From assembly GCA_026874595.1 (NCBI GenBank), contig CM049316.1:29431339-29495338 (forward strand): a stretch of 64,000 bases of DNA, written 5' to 3'. Positions within the stretch are counted from its first letter, which is position 1; each line of letters opens with the position of its first letter. Shown here one piece after another: positions 1-13,337 of this stretch. The translations under genes and the position numbers were made by a program. This DNA comes from Sipunculus nudus. Lineage: Eukaryota; Annelida; Sipuncula; Golfingiida; Sipunculidae. The notes under the pieces were generated by a model. The model did no database searches, was not told the origin of the DNA, and saw only the letters and a program-made list of their open reading frames with translations.

Positions 1-269
1 TCAATGAATAAGAAATCACTAAATGCTCTGGAGATTGTGTGTTGTAAAAACAAATTGTTTATTGTCTGTCGTTTTGCACAGGCAATGGTCGCCTGACGAA
101 GAGTTTAAACAACGAGTGACTGCGGCATATTTGACGTTACGCGGGTGTTGTTGCTTAAAATGGCATTGTCACAGCATCCAATTGAACCTACTCTCCCTAC
201 CCTCATATATATATATATATATAATTCGTATTCTACTGGACATATCCATCCCTACTAACATTGTTTTCT

Positions 270-1123
270 TCTTCCGTAAAATGGCTACAAAATTCCATCA
301 AAATTCATTCAGAACTCGAAGATATGACCCGAATAGATACACATGCACACGTTCACCGATGGTCATTTAACCCAATGCCACCTTTGTTTGCGGAGGTTAA
401 ACACAGAAAGTAACATTTTATTACGTTTATTATGGGCAAAGCGACTAGAATTGGGAGCTGTTATGTCGTTTTGTGTATTTTGAGTTGTTTTAATGTAATA
501 TGAATATGATTATCAATAATGTAAAATGCGCATGTGTCAAACACAGGATTTTTAGACACATTTAAAAAATAAAGGCGGGCACTGAAAAAAAATATATAAT
601 CTATAACAATACATATAATATATCTTACAAATGAATATCGTAGATATAGATCCTATACAGTATCCATATTTAGAAAGTGTTGACATCAGAAGTATGTTTG
701 ATTTAGAAAATGACTATAATGTCCTATTCAAGGGCACACCTCATAAGTTTATATTACTGATCACATTTTCAAAAAAAAGAATTGTTAAGCAATATGAAAA
801 AGATTCAGAAATAATAAATTGTATATTCAGTTTGCACATCATCAGCGTCGGACGAAGTTATATTAAGTTTGATGAAGATTGCTTCCTCTCTGTGCGAGAC
901 AAACCGCAGACGCGACCACAACTCAGGGATATTATCGACCATATTTTCCCAAGGCCATACGAGGTAAGTGTGACGGGTGTGTAGGTGGGCTGCACCTAAA
1001 CAACAGGAAGGGCATCAAATACAATGACTGTGAGTTTATCTACACCCCTTTCCTTAAAATGGATCCGAGCCATCTGCATTTCTATTTACTCCAGCCACTG
1101 GCAGTTGCAGCCAAATATTCAAC
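270..1123. repeat. Segmental duplication, copy 1 (TLR 3' end and flank)
   Basis: Aligns by eye, with many substitutions and small indels, to 18035-18960. Shared landmarks are AAAGTAACATTTTATTA (about 407 and 18159), AATATCGTAGATATAGA (635 and 18428), TTTGCACATCATCA (833 and 18679) and the TIR-end sequence. Copy 2 carries an extra 50-60 bp near 18620-18670. The left 270 bases of the window show no feature beyond a short TA tract at 205-222. Confidence 0.75.
805..1123 (-). pseudogene. Relict TIR-domain fragment of a Toll-like receptor
   Basis: The minus strand reads, across a frameshift and stop codons, as the end of a TIR domain: an SGW-x-K stretch, EMQMARIH, KERGV, then HTYLVWPWENM, NIPELWSRLRF. 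This matches the C-terminal third of the TIR domain of the TLRs at 13.4 kb and 18.7 kb. Box 3 is LW here. After it the frame continues about 30 codons to a stop near 805, longer than the intact gene. Everything upstream (LRRs, membrane helix, box 1) is missing; similarity stops near 1123. Plus-strand open frames over this stretch are its antisense shadow. Confidence 0.8.
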
Positions 1124-1215
1124 ATATAGCATGTTCACATACCGTCTGTCTGTAGTTCATCTAGTAGTTATTGATTCCAGTCAAGTTCTCTAGTCGTCCA
1201 CAGTCTACAAAAAGG

Positions 1216-3084
1216 TAATATCCTTTTTTCCGTCTTGTTCTCTTACTGTTTTCAAAAATGATAACTAGTCTCTGCTTAGAAATATTCTTTATTAATAATT
1301 GCATCTGATTTTGTTTATACATTAATAATAAGTAATAATATTATTATGGATGTTGTCCGCACTGACATTATATGTTTCATTTATAATTAAGGAAGAGCAT
1401 CTATTAGTTCTATAATGGTAACCTGTATTTGCATCGTGAAACTGTAATAGTGTGTATCAAATATATGTAGCGGAATGATTTCCAAATTTTTATCAACATA
1501 AATATTCAGTAATGGTTAAAGCCAATGTGGCTAAGTTGGAGAGGTTGCCAAATTGCGATCGAGAAGCACAACAACAATTGTGTTGATACAGACACTGAAC
1601 GATGTTGTGAAATATATTGATGCGGTGAACCTGTGAATTTCATGCTAGCACCCATAAACAATCATATGTCAACAGAACAGAAGCCTGATCTTTATGTGTT
1701 TTGAGTGATGTTTTTATTTTGAACAGGAGATACTTATCTTTAGGAAGATTTTAAAATATTAACCTGGTTCCTTTTTCTCTCTCCTCTGACATATTCACAT
1801 CTGACATATTCTCTACACATAAGCATTGAAAATAACGCAGAAGCCATCTCATGCTTGAGGGATATATGAAAGCTGAATCTAGAGCGATCTACGAAGGCAA
1901 GACCAAAAGAGGGCGATGTTGTCAAACAATTTATCCCATATAAAACAAAAGATGTGTTGTAATAGTTGTCTTAAGCCTTACGGTGTGCTGCATTTCAATT
2001 ACCTTTCCCCTCATGCTTGCCCTGAGTACAATTCTTACTCATGTTATGACGCATACAAAAACAATATTTTTTTTACAAGCCACTTACAATACAGAGACCC
2101 GTCTTGTACTAAACGCCAAGTATGAAAGCCAACAAATGCCTCTCCATCACATATACTGACATTCTGTCTTCGTCATGGTAACAAATGTATCTCCCTCTAG
2201 TACAGTGCAAGTGTTTAAAGGACAGGAATAATCAATTAAATGGCGCATGACCTCATATATCTCATTTATGTCAAGACGTAATACATGAAGCATATTCATA
2301 GACCATTTCTTTTACTAAATGGTCCTTGATATCAAAACAGATCACATTATCACAGATCATTCTGAAACATTCTGTCTGCAAACTGACCTACATATAGACG
2401 GAGTATAAATATATGACCTTCTGCAAGTGGTTCCTAGGGATCCTGATCTAATAGGCTAATATTTCATTTCTTTGTATTTTTCATCGAGTATTTTATATTT
2501 ATGACGACGTAGTCTGACCAGATTGTTAAAGTGGTATCCTGGGCTTAATAATGCTTCTTTAAGTGTTTTCTAGTTCATGTCACCATAGGCAATGCGTCAT
2601 TCCTGTAAAATAGGATTCGTTTAGACCAATTCAGGAATTTTTTTTCACGAAACTGTCATACTACACAACATATGTTAACCTCAAAATGTAATCATACATA
2701 TTAGTAGAGCAGAACGCTCTTTTCCAAAAGCCGTTTTTTCGAATTTTTTACGGAATTTAAACGGGGGGTACCGACAATTTATCATTTTTTTTAACGAAAT
2801 ATTGCTCCTGTATATAAGGTCACCAGCTCCTGAAGGCAGGTATAAGATCCATTAGCCACTCGTATTAATTCTGGGCCGAAGTTAACTACGGGGCAAAGGT
2901 GTAAAAACTACAACTAGCCCTGTAACGCTCGGCCTCCCTATACCTGTAAAGCGACTGAGCAGTTTATCAGTAATCATTTGTGTTTGTTACCATATCTCGG
3001 TTGTAATTGAGCAGGTTTAGTTAGTCAGCTTTGGTCAGCATGTCAGACCGAACAACTTAGAATCAGTGAGATATCAAGCCCAAA
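1216..3084. other. AT-rich intergenic, nothing recognised
   Basis: No protein similarity, RNA gene or clear repeat pair recognised. Open frames are under 70 codons and AT-biased. A tract near 2863-2945 is more GC-rich but shows no identifiable feature. Confidence 0.5.
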
Positions 3085-3290
3085 ACACACTAACGCGCGC
3101 GTCATGCGCGCGTCAAGCGTCACGCGTCAAGCGTCATATCCGGAAAAAGTCGCTCCAGTCTATTTATCAATGACTAAACAGACTAACGCGCGCTTCACGC
3201 GCGCGTCAAGCGTCAAGCGTCAGCTTTTGCTCCTCGAGCGATTTTTGACGCGTGACGCGCGCTTGCCGCGTGGGGATTCCAAATAATAAC
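3085..3290. repeat. CpG-dense GCGCGTCA / AAGCGTCA repeat block
   Basis: Short motifs ACGCGCGCGTCA, GCGCGCGTCAAGCGTCA and TGACGCG recur in both orientations in about 200 bp, in two clusters (3090-3135 and 3184-3222) plus inverted versions near 3247-3272. CpG density is far above the AT-rich surroundings. TGACGCG and TGACGTCA-like words resemble CREB/ATF sites, but no function can be assigned. Confidence 0.6.
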
Positions 3291-5984
3291 ATAACTAAAG
3301 AGAGGGTTCCCCTCCCAAACACTCGCATTCTATATTAAACTGCATATGAATCATTTGTTATAAATTATTGAATTATTGATTTGTATAAGGATAAAAAGTG
3401 TGCAACAAAGCAACACAAATATATAAATATCATTAAGTATAGTGACTGAGTTCTGTTATATTTACAACATGTTTGGTCACAAACAGATACATAATCTTCT
3501 AACAATAATAAACATCAGGATAATGAACTGTTTGCGACAGAATACATTATACCGCAGAAAATCCTGTCAGAATGTACAATACAAATGAACTGTTCAGGAT
3601 ATAGGTAGTGTATACAAGGCAGATAGGGTATATCTGGTCCACATATTTTATTACTTAATATAAAATATTCAAAAAAATTAAGCACATAAATGTATCCCCG
3701 CATATGCCATGCCTATATTATTGCTACGAAACAGAAAACGATTTAGATAAAAAAGACATAAACTTAATTCCTAAAGTTTCGTAGGTTATATACTAACAAA
3801 CATCTGCATTTTATGTTTGGGGAAATTACAGAACCCATAAAGATAAGCTTGTGAACATTAAAAAGACCATATCCTTCCTATCTTTGATCGATTGGTCTAA
3901 AACTGAGCCAACGGTCATCGCCAACCAGTCGAATCGAAAGAAGATTCGGCCTGCCAACCGCTCTAGTGGGTACTGTGTGGGGACCCCTTCTGCGGCGCTC
4001 ATTCAGCCAAAATTTGTATATGCGACCATGAGCGCAGCGCCTAGGAGCCATACACCACGAGTCGGGGGACAAAGGCAAACGGAGATCAACGTCCATCCAT
4101 TAATACTCCATGTAAAGCCTGAGCATATGTTCACACGGAAAACAAAAGCCGGACGTCAACGCCAACACCTCCATGTATTAATACACTTTTATAGAAACCA
4201 GCGAACCTTAACATGTGTCGACACAGCAACCTTGCATGCTGAACGGAGAATTATGGCCTTTTATGGTGTGCATGTATTTTGAAGAGAAATCTATGAATTA
4301 CCATGATATTTCCTGGTGTGTTTCACATTAATACAAAAAAAAGGTTCACTCCGTAAGGAAATTGAATATTTAAGATTTATATAATTAGGTAGAGTAGAAG
4401 GAGACATAGTGACATTAAATGAAACAGTGGCCCACCGACTGTTATAAAATTGTGGTTGATTTTACTGACAGACCTAGCCAATTCTTATTGATTGTCCTGA
4501 AAAGGGATCAAGGTAGAGAGCAGTTTATTACTGTGAACCAGAGACCACTTTGCAGCGCTCGATATCACGAAATGTTTAGTTATTCTGAGAGCAGCAACAA
4601 TTTTTATTATTATAATATGAATCAAATACTGAGGTTGTGGTAAGAAGGGTTTCAAATAAACTTTCGTCTAATATGTTGATTATTACTTCACAAATGATCT
4701 TGGGGCATATAATTCCTGTATAATTCTATGGCCCGTGCAAAAAAATGTCCAGTTGTCATGGGGTTATTGATGGCAACAAATTCCGCTGTGCCTTAAAATA
4801 AAATAGGTCGAAGAACTAGGAGTGTCCGTTTGTCCCTTACGCTTATTACGAATTTATGTGAGTGTGCCTAAGAAACACAGAGCGCGATCACCATCGGCCT
4901 ATCGCAAGACACACCTTTCTCATCAGTGCATCACCCATTTTTTCCTATCATGTCCATGTAACCGCGTGCCTGTCATGACAGTCAAGAACATATTCTTTCA
5001 TATATTGGCAAAATACGCGGACATCTTCATCAGGATACCGCTTGGTTGTCAGAACACTCATCATATCGAGACTAAACACGAACAAGTGCCTCTATGAGGA
5101 ACATTCGAATCTAATACAAGTACACATCACTGCAGCTCGCCTGTAGAAAATTGTGGCGTATAATTAGATTTTAATCCCCGTGAAGAAGCGCGTGCAGTTT
5201 AAATTCTGGCTTTAGTAGTACCAACCACTTTTTTGTCGAATCCATTCAAGACTACATGGCGGACATGGCTCAATGAACAAACTAAATAGGTCATAACGCT
5301 CATCATACCGTCTGTGCTTTATTAGACCTCTTAGACATTTGTCAGGTTGACACAGGCTACATGGAATACCCTCTCTCGTAAACTCGGCATTTCTTCAAAA
5401 AGAGCCTGAAGACATCAAGCATTACTGTGAAGAACTTTGAAGAGGGATGTACATTGCTCTATAAAAATGAGCAGTACATTAAAGAAAAGCATGCATATTT
5501 ACTTGATGTTACGTAGAGATGTTACATGATACAAGTTTACATGAGTCTTGAATCGAACTCCCTGAGTCAGTTTGAATTTAATTTTCTAATGATCCGACCA
5601 TTTCTTGCAATCCGAAGCAAATAAATAAATATATAACACTTTTTGATGAAAATCTAAGATGCACAGTTGAACATCATTAGTTTTAAGATAAATGAAATAG
5701 TAACAGAATAGAACAAGCATTGCAGAATAATTTCGGTTTTAGTTCTTTGTTATTATAGTACTGATACATTATCATATCATCAATACCAGTTATTCTTGCA
5801 AATACAAAAAAAATGAAAACCCACGCATGTGAAAAGGCGTATGGAGGTAGATAAATGCAGTAATATTTGACAATCAAAGCTTTGTCATTCTGAATAAAAT
5901 CCCTTTAGACGTGACATTTTGGATGCATTCGAGCTCAGCCGTGAGTAAACGACTCTATAGACGCTTATATTGGGATGGAAAGCA
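3291..5984. other. Intergenic; one GC-richer block open on both strands
   Basis: Mostly AT-rich and featureless. Between 3878 and 4282 the sequence is GC-richer and open on both strands (143 codons on + from a GTG, 72 codons on -). I recognise no domain, and lack of an ATG argues against a gene. The minus strand has a weak tRNA-like word (GTGGTGTATGGCTCC) that might mark a decayed SINE. Confidence 0.35.
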
Positions 5985-6268
5985 TGACTTGGGATGCCCT
6001 GACTGACTTGGCCCAAAAAAATATAATACATGTTCCCCCTGGCTAAAACATCACGTGATGAGGTTCATATTGGGAACTCCGGTCACGTGGCCATGTTGTG
6101 ATAAACAGACACACGTGAACTGTGTTTACTCACAAGCAAAGCCATAACGAGGTGTTAAACAGGCGTACGCGAGGTACTGATACTGTGTGCTGAGATGGTT
6201 ATGCTGGGAAACTGAACTGATATTATGAAAGAATAGCCATAATATTGCTCCTGTTTATGCCCCTTTAA
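5985..6268 (-). mobile_element. TTAA-flanked MITE, partial copy
   Basis: In reverse orientation this matches the MITEs at 42.3 and 43.1 kb. Shared words include TTGGCCCAAAAAAATA, ACAGACACACGTGAACT, and the terminal CATAATATTGCTCC...GCCCCTTTAA. The TTAA terminus is at 6265-6268. The other end is missing or diverged. TTAA termini with an AAAGGG start suggest a piggyBac-type non-autonomous element. Confidence 0.7.
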
Positions 6269-7499
6269 CACAAAAAATATATGTGAGCTCGCAACTCAAA
6301 TAGAAACTCGATCTGTATGGTAACAAGTCAGTTCTTGTATCGCGTACATGTTGGCTGTCAACCATTAACCCGTGCTACCCATGGCATGCTTGTTTTCAAG
6401 CGGTAAAATTTTCAGCATACATGAATAGGAATTAACCAATATGTTAAAAACGATTTTTCTTTCTCGCATATAGGTGTTGTTAAAAAGTATACTAAACAAG
6501 CGAACGATTGATCTGGTTTATTTCAAGTGACAGCGTACATATAGGACATGAGGCGTTGTCAAAATGACGAAAATATTTGCATCCTCGTTGAAGAAACTCA
6601 AGGCACTCTGGCAGTGCGCTGTTCGTAGACGCTAATGTCAGAGGGCCGATACAGTGCTATCCTGAGCTGAGCTATAGATAAGGCTAGAACAACCCATCAT
6701 GTGACTAACCGCTTCAGGAACAGACATCCGAAGCTAAATAAAATCAAAATGTGTATTGTGAGATAATCTTGATTTCTTAATTCAGAGAAACAACAATAGT
6801 ATTTACATTCAGAGTACCTAGTGCAGATACAAACCTATATGAGACTTCATGGTAGCAAGTGTCATTTTGGTACATATACACTCCTGCGTACAAACATACT
6901 AATTAAACTCACTAAGCCAATCCTCTATTCATCCGTGTTGTCATAGAGCTAAACCATTAAGCTGAACTAGTAATACTAAGATAACAAGATCCAGCCTATT
7001 ACATCTTGACCTGAATGTGAGATATCAATAAGTTTTGATACCATCCACCTTCAGACAAATCATTCATCATTAAACACACCTTCACTAACAACTGTTGCTC
7101 TTCTCTTGTGGGCTTTACATCGAAGTCCACGTTTACTGAGACTGGACTTAAAGAGATTGGAGTTGTTTGATTTGATACTGTGTGTTATGTATGTGTGTAA
7201 CAGTGTTTATATAATGTATGTATGTATATATCCGAATTAGTCCTAAAATAACATCAGTGAATACAGCAAGGTTATTTTCAAGTTACTGGTCGCATAATAA
7301 ATGTTAACATCACGCGTGCTATCGTCAAATTAGTAGTTTCCTGTGTGACTTCCGATTATTGATATCTAGCTCTGACTGCATTACGCAGTTTATGAGTTCC
7401 GATTAGTTTACTGATATATTTACTACTATAAATCATATACGACTAAATACTGTTAATATCGGCTGTGGATAAAAAAATCAACATCCCGATATTAGTTTA
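6269..7499. other. Intergenic, nothing recognised
   Basis: No coding similarity or repeat pair recognised. A short (TGTA)n-like tract lies near 7180-7225. Confidence 0.4.
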
Positions 7500-7740
7500 T
7501 ACATGAATCCTGGTTTTAACATGTAGCTTATCTTTTGCTGGACGGTAAACCTTCCGCCACTTTAACTAATGCACGGCTGAAAGGTCCATTGTTAATTGTA
7601 AAGATTCCACCAGATAAGTACATGAATACAGGTTTCGACACGTAGCCAATCATTTGCTGTACGGTAAACCTTCCGCCACAACAATGCACGTTTTACATGC
7701 AGCTGTCCTTTTTAATGGCAAAGATTCAGTCAGTTTCAAA
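7498..7740. repeat. Imperfect ~119-bp tandem duplication
   Basis: TACATGAATCCTGGTTTTAA... at 7500 and TACATGAATACAGGTTTCGA... at 7619 align for about 60 bp. Both end in the exact word ACGGTAAACCTTCCGCCAC and continue more loosely (AATGCACG, AAAGATTC). Confidence 0.7.
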
Positions 7741-9534
7741 TAAAACATGGATAAAAGGGTACCTTTAAACGTATAGCTTGATTAAATGGAAGCCTTTTTA
7801 AATACAGTCAAACCTGTCTGAACGACGACCTGTGAAATGCAGGCAACTGGCTATTACGACCATTGGATACCTGTCCCTTTCTAAATTCAGTTATATTATC
7901 TTTAGATAAAACTTGTGAAATAAGACCACATGGCTATTACGGATTACGGGCAGTTTTTCCCCACCAAATTTATATAATAACTAGTGGTGGGAGTCGGTTC
8001 CTTTTTCATAATCGATCATCGGTTTGCGCAAACCGATCGATGAACGATTAGTAATCGGTTCAGACAAATATAAATAAATATGCAATTAGCTGTGAAACTA
8101 CTTTCTAAACCCAGCCCGCATGTCTTAGTAATTCTACCTTAATAATAGAAGTTTTTGCCTTTTTTATATTTTCCTATAATTAGTAAGATATGTTTTTCAA
8201 AGTTTCATTTTAATTATTTATAATAATCAAGAATTAAACCACAATCCATATGGTTATCATATATGCGGGTCTCTGTCATTACTGTGAGCCATCAGTGAGT
8301 GAGAGTGTGTGTGCACGAGCAAATGGTTCAGACAGACAGACAGACAGACGACGTCACATCATGAAAGGCGAACGTTTGACATTTCAAATATTCAATATTT
8401 CAAAAAGTTCAAGTTAAATGTCATGTTTTATCATGTGCAACACATTTCAAAATGTTTATACATTGGATAAATTATTCGTTAAACTGCCGATATTTCAATG
8501 TTTATCATATGACCATTTTATTAAATTTCTTACATGTACAGAACACACTCTCTTGCTTATATTGTCCGTTGGTCGTAATGGGGTAATAGCAATTCCTTTT
8601 AGTAAGAGTTTTACACTGATCCGTACTTTGGAAAACTGATGTTTGAGCAAAAACATTTAACCATTTTATAAAAAAAATTATATATTATTGAAAACGCCAA
8701 AAAAGATATTTTTTTTATTCCGTTCTTGTTATGCAACATATGATTCTCTTTATAAACAGACTATTTTAACTATACCATCGCATGTTAGAGCATGTTAGCA
8801 GCTAATACTTAGGTCAGCAATATCTAAAATTTGATATTATTCATTATGATTTGTATATTTAAATAGTACCACTAATATTAAGGTCAGTTTTATTTACAGA
8901 CGGTACTAGTAAGGTATTATTCACCTTGAAACATACACTCAATAGGGTAGCGGTGCTTCCCTGTGGACTTTATGATGGCATTGACCAAGCTAAACTGTGT
9001 AATTTAAACGAAATAAATTATACATCTTCCTACAGACGAGTTATTATAACTACAAAGTAGAGTACCATTATCACTAACACTATTTACAATAAGAAAAAAG
9101 CCACAATACAAACCTATAATAATATCAGACCCGGATGTGATAATGTATCAATACATATAACTAAATGAACAAAAGTAATTTTGGATATATATTGATATAT
9201 ATACATAAATTTGCCCCATCCCAACAGATCTATTAAATTTTAAAGCTCTCAGGATGTTACGCTTAAGCCAGATGTATAAAATATCTCATTCCGTTATGTG
9301 CATAGGTAATAGATAAACAAGTGGCCTATGGGTCATGACTCTTAGCCGACTGACACGTTGACAATATGTCCTTGCACAGGGAACTAATTAAGATAATGTA
9401 GGTGGCATCATTGTTCATGGATATTGGCTTAAGTCCACCAAGACCTTTACGCATACCAAAGTTGATGATACAACCAGCCTTTCCTGAGGAATCGTGCAAT
9501 TTGTGTGTATTTTGTATTATTTCTGGGGTGCTCA
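7741..9534. other. Intergenic with a 20-bp perfect palindrome
   Basis: 8018-8037 is a perfect 20-bp palindrome, ATCGGTTTGC/GCAAACCGAT, within CTAGTGGTGGGAGTCGGTTC...ATCGGTTCAGAC. The context resembles one end of a hAT-type element, but I could not find the other end. A (CAGA)n tract lies at 8331-8350. No gene recognised. Confidence 0.5.
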
Positions 9535-10030
9535 AACATACCCCAAAAGAATAAAGCTCTCAGTGACCCAATGTCACGTTTCTGGGGAGAACTTTTGACG
9601 AACTCTCAGGTTAGAAGATTCTGGGTTCAATGGTTATGATTTGTTTCCTACTTTGGTATCAAATTTTCAATTATTCTGGGGGGTTCTTATAAGCCCCAAA
9701 GCTCAGAGAATTTGGGTAACAGAGACCTAATTTTACATTTCCAAGGAGACTTTTCATTGACCTCCCTGGAGTTTAAGTCAAAAGATTCTAAGTCCAATGG
9801 TTATGATTTGTGCTCTGCTTTGGTATCAACATTTTCATAAATGCTGGGGGTGCTTATAAGCCCCATACCTCAGAAAATATGGGAAACAGAGACCTAATTA
9901 CAAGTTCCCCATGATATTTATCACGAACCTCCCTGGATGTCAAGTTTTAAGATTCTAGGACCAAAGGTTACGATTTTTGCCCTGTTAACAGACGACCACA
10001 TCTTTATAAGGTCTCAAAAAATTAGAAAAA
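9535..10030. repeat. ~166-bp tandem repeat, about three units
   Basis: AAGATTCTGGGTTCAATGGT (9616), AAGATTCTAAGTCCAATGGT (9782) and AAGATTCTAGGACCAAAGGT (9949) mark units 166-167 bp apart. Each has an ATTCTGGGGGGTTCTTATAAG-like segment and GAGACCTAATT. It is part of a dispersed family: 37600-37740 and 36310-36400 carry related units. Confidence 0.75.
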
Positions 10031-10700
10031 AAAAGTGTTACAATTCGATAACAAATCAGGTGGCGCCACCATTCTGCAGAAACTGTCCAATTACTTCTTG
10101 AACAATATGCATGCAAAGAATCATGGTGATCAATGCATTGGTTGTTCAGATACTAGAGCTTTTCTATCGAATTTTCCGTTATATTGGGGGGTACTTCGAA
10201 GCCCCGGCCATAGAATAGTGGTCATGGGTAATAGAGAACTTATTTCAGGTGTACTAGGAGGCTTTTCATTGGCCTCCCCGCATGAAAAGATACAAGATTC
10301 TAGTCATTACGATTTGTGCTCTGTTAACAGATGATCGCATCTTAAAAGGTCTCAAAAATAGAGAATAAAAATCGTAAAAAAAATTGAAAAAAAATTCAGG
10401 TGCGCCACAAGTCTGCAGAAACTGATGAAACACTCCATGATCAATATATATGCAAAGAATCATGGGGATCAATGCTTTAGTTGTTCAGATACTTGAGTTT
10501 TTGTATCAAAGTTTCTTTTATTCTGGTGGGGGGGGGGGGGGTACTTCGGAGCCCCATAGCTCAAAGAATATGGGTAACAGGTTTCCAGGAGATCTGTCCT
10601 GGTAAACGGACGGACAGACGGACAGACGGACGGACCACGGACAAAGAGCGATTGCTTAAGCTCAGCTAACCTACAGTCAGCTGAGCTAAAAAAAGAACAT
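10031..10700. repeat. Two ~340-bp repeat units ending in CAGCTGAGCTAA
   Basis: GTGGCGCCACCATTCTGCAG (10060) and GGTGCGCCACAAGTCTGCAG (10400) begin two units that share TGCAAAGAATCATGG, GTTGTTCAGATACT and GGGGTACTTCG. The block ends in a GGACGGACAGAC microsatellite and CAGTCAGCTGAGCTAA near 10676-10690. The same terminus recurs near 36440-36507 and, inverted, near 62030-62110, so this is a dispersed non-autonomous element family. Confidence 0.7.
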
Positions 10701-12298
10701 AAACACCCAATTCTATACACTCCTTAAACTACGGACTATTATTAATCATACCTCTTCTTTTACGTTTGGGCTAAGAGCTAGTGGCACGTGTTCAGTTTTG
10801 GGAAGGTGACGTGTACATTCATACACCCCTGTTATATTATGAAGCTTAATATGAAAAAGTTAACAAAATATAGTAAGTGTGGTAAGTTATTATACTACAT
10901 CACAGAAACACTGAAGCATGACAAAACCATTCAGACAACCTTTCCAATATAAACACTAAGTTTTTACAATCCCTTGGCAATACAAAAACCTACTATTTTA
11001 TTGAGTATTATCCATAAGGTACATGCATATGAACTGCATTATTTGTAGGAGCATGTTAGTGCTTTTTCCTGGGTGGTGATGTTATCGTGTCTACCGAACT
11101 CTGAATCTGCATTGCGTACGGGGATGCTTTATGTGAATAAAATAAACGAGGAAGCTTCGGAGAACCAGGTCAATGAACAACCAGGTCAAGGCACTATTCT
11201 TAAGTGTTTATACTCGGCGAGTATAAATTGAGTACGGTAATGCACGTTTTGAACCCAACTAACAATCCTTCATCGGTCCTCATAATTCTATTCGTTGCCT
11301 CAGCGTTTTTCAGACCTGTCTACAGCTTTTCCTTGGCCAGGTAAGGATAACAATCTAAGGGTTCTTTTTAGCACATTATATATATAAGTGATATAGAAAA
11401 AAGTCCCGAACTTTTGGGGTTAATAATTTTATACACTTTGCATGTAAGTTGTTGGTTGTTGAAGTGTAGAAAGATGATTTTGAGTCAAATATTATTTTAA
11501 AGTTTTGTTGGTCTAGGGGTTGAGATTCCTGATTTATTACAGTAGTATATTTGCATAGTGAAATTGGTTATATCCACTGCTTGGTACGGCTTTTTTACCT
11601 GACGGTCAGAGTTAAGTGTCATCCAGGTACATGTCAAAGGATAAAGGTGTGATGGCCTTATCGGTATCAGTTTGTCATTTAGAGGTTAGAATCTTTTGTC
11701 AGTACGTGCACTGAAAGGTGACTTATCTCTAAGTTAGGGGCAATTTACCTGGGACTCGTGTGCACCCGTATTTTTTCTCTTGAAAAAGAATGTTCTCTTC
11801 AGTGTATTATTTTTTGCCTCAGTTCCTCCAGTCCATGGCCTGTCACACCCATCTTGCCGATTAAAATAATTGATAACCCTATTCATAGATCAAAGATTCC
11901 ATCCTTTACCTGAATATTTTCTTGCGATGAGTGCCCTTCTTTATTCAATTTTCAACGAAACAAGACTGGATCAATTACTTATCAGCAGACCTAAAAAATT
12001 AGTCTGTGCCCCCACCCGAGCAAAAGCCATCACACCTACACCTAAAACTCTATACCCAGATGACACATGACACCGACCGCCGGGGATGACACGCAGTACG
12101 CAACATTTGATATATCAAATTTCCTAAGCAAAATTATTCTTGTCATATATCATAAAGCTGAAATCCTGCACCAATAAAATTTACAAACATATATGAATCA
12201 CAAACATCAATTTAAAGTACCACCTACCAACAACTTACATGCAGTATTTAAAAAATTATTAACCCCTAAAGTTCGGGACTTTTTTTCTGATTCGCCCA

Positions 12299-12302
<4 letters not shown>
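10701..12302. other. Intergenic, nothing recognised
   Basis: AT-rich DNA without coding similarity. A short TA tract occurs near 11379. Confidence 0.4.
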
Positions 12303-12337
<35 letters not shown>

Positions 12338-12357
12338 TATGTATATGTATATACGTA

Positions 12358-12405
<48 letters not shown>
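12303..12405. repeat. (TA)n microsatellite, interrupted
   Basis: Two long TA runs separated by a TG/TACG-bearing stretch at about 12335-12360. Open frames rich in Ile-Tyr here are artefacts of the repeat. Confidence 0.98.
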
Positions 12406-12409
<4 letters not shown>

Positions 12410-12675
12410 TTGTAAAATGAATGGCATTCTTGATTAGCGGATACATTCATTTAAAATTAAATCAATGCATACCCCTGTCCGAGAGTCTATAGCACATCCT
12501 ATTTTATGCAAAGGGGACATTTTACAAATTCTGTGGCAGGAGCTATTCTAATTTGTTATTGTTTGTTAAAGTTCACTAAATGATTTTTCGTTCTGTATTT
12601 AGAAAAAGACTTTAAACTAAATAAAGGGCAAATTCTTTTCATGTATGTATACCCATCTTGTCCCCTCACGTAGAG

Positions 12676-12677
<2 letters not shown>

Positions 12678-12727
<50 letters not shown>
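12678..12727. repeat. (TA)n microsatellite
   Basis: About 50 bp of uninterrupted TA. The sequence from here to the TLR start (12728-13374) shows nothing else except a possible splice acceptor at 13342-13350. Confidence 0.98.
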
Positions 12728-12729
<2 letters not shown>

Positions 12730-13337
12730 ACAGACCCATATTAAATCTCTTTATCAATATATTCCATATGTTGATAGTTCAATATTAGGTGACCTTCAAT
12801 TTGTAATGAATGCCATTTTTGATGGGCTGATGAACCATTGCAACTTGTACGTACCCGTGTTTGACTGCCTTTACAAGATAACTGTTTGTACTAAGGGGAT
12901 ATTATAATAATCAGTTGCAGGAGCTAATTCCAAATGGGTATTGTTTCATTAAAAGCACAAATGCAAAAACTTTTTAATCCATAATTGAAAACAAAATGTA
13001 TTTGAATACAGCCAATTTATTTGAATAGAACAAATTTATATTAAGAAAATGTTTCCGTGGTGTACCTTCCCATAGAGAGACATTCTGTCCGTAGACGGTA
13101 AGCCTGTTGATCGGTTTCCAGTTTCTAACGATAGTAAAATGCAATATCTCTATAGGATTTACTGGTAAATATGTCACAGAAATCTTCGACTTTTGTTCAA
13201 CATGTATGATAATGATATTCACTCGATAACTTACATTAGATGTCATGTAAAAATTTGCAGATGAACAACTGTCACTCTTTTCACACAGGTAAACTACCAA
13301 CACCAGTGGTACCAAAGCGGGTTGTTGAGTCCCAGGC

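Noticed and set aside
631-984. 117-codon open frame on the plus strand
   Set aside because: Its C-terminal part is the antisense of a TIR-domain relict, and the matching plus frame at 18659-18979 is antisense of the TLR pseudogene. There is no independent evidence of coding.
12193-12446. Ile-Tyr-rich open frames
   Set aside because: Translation of (TA)n microsatellite; likewise 48458-48661 and 52593-53081.
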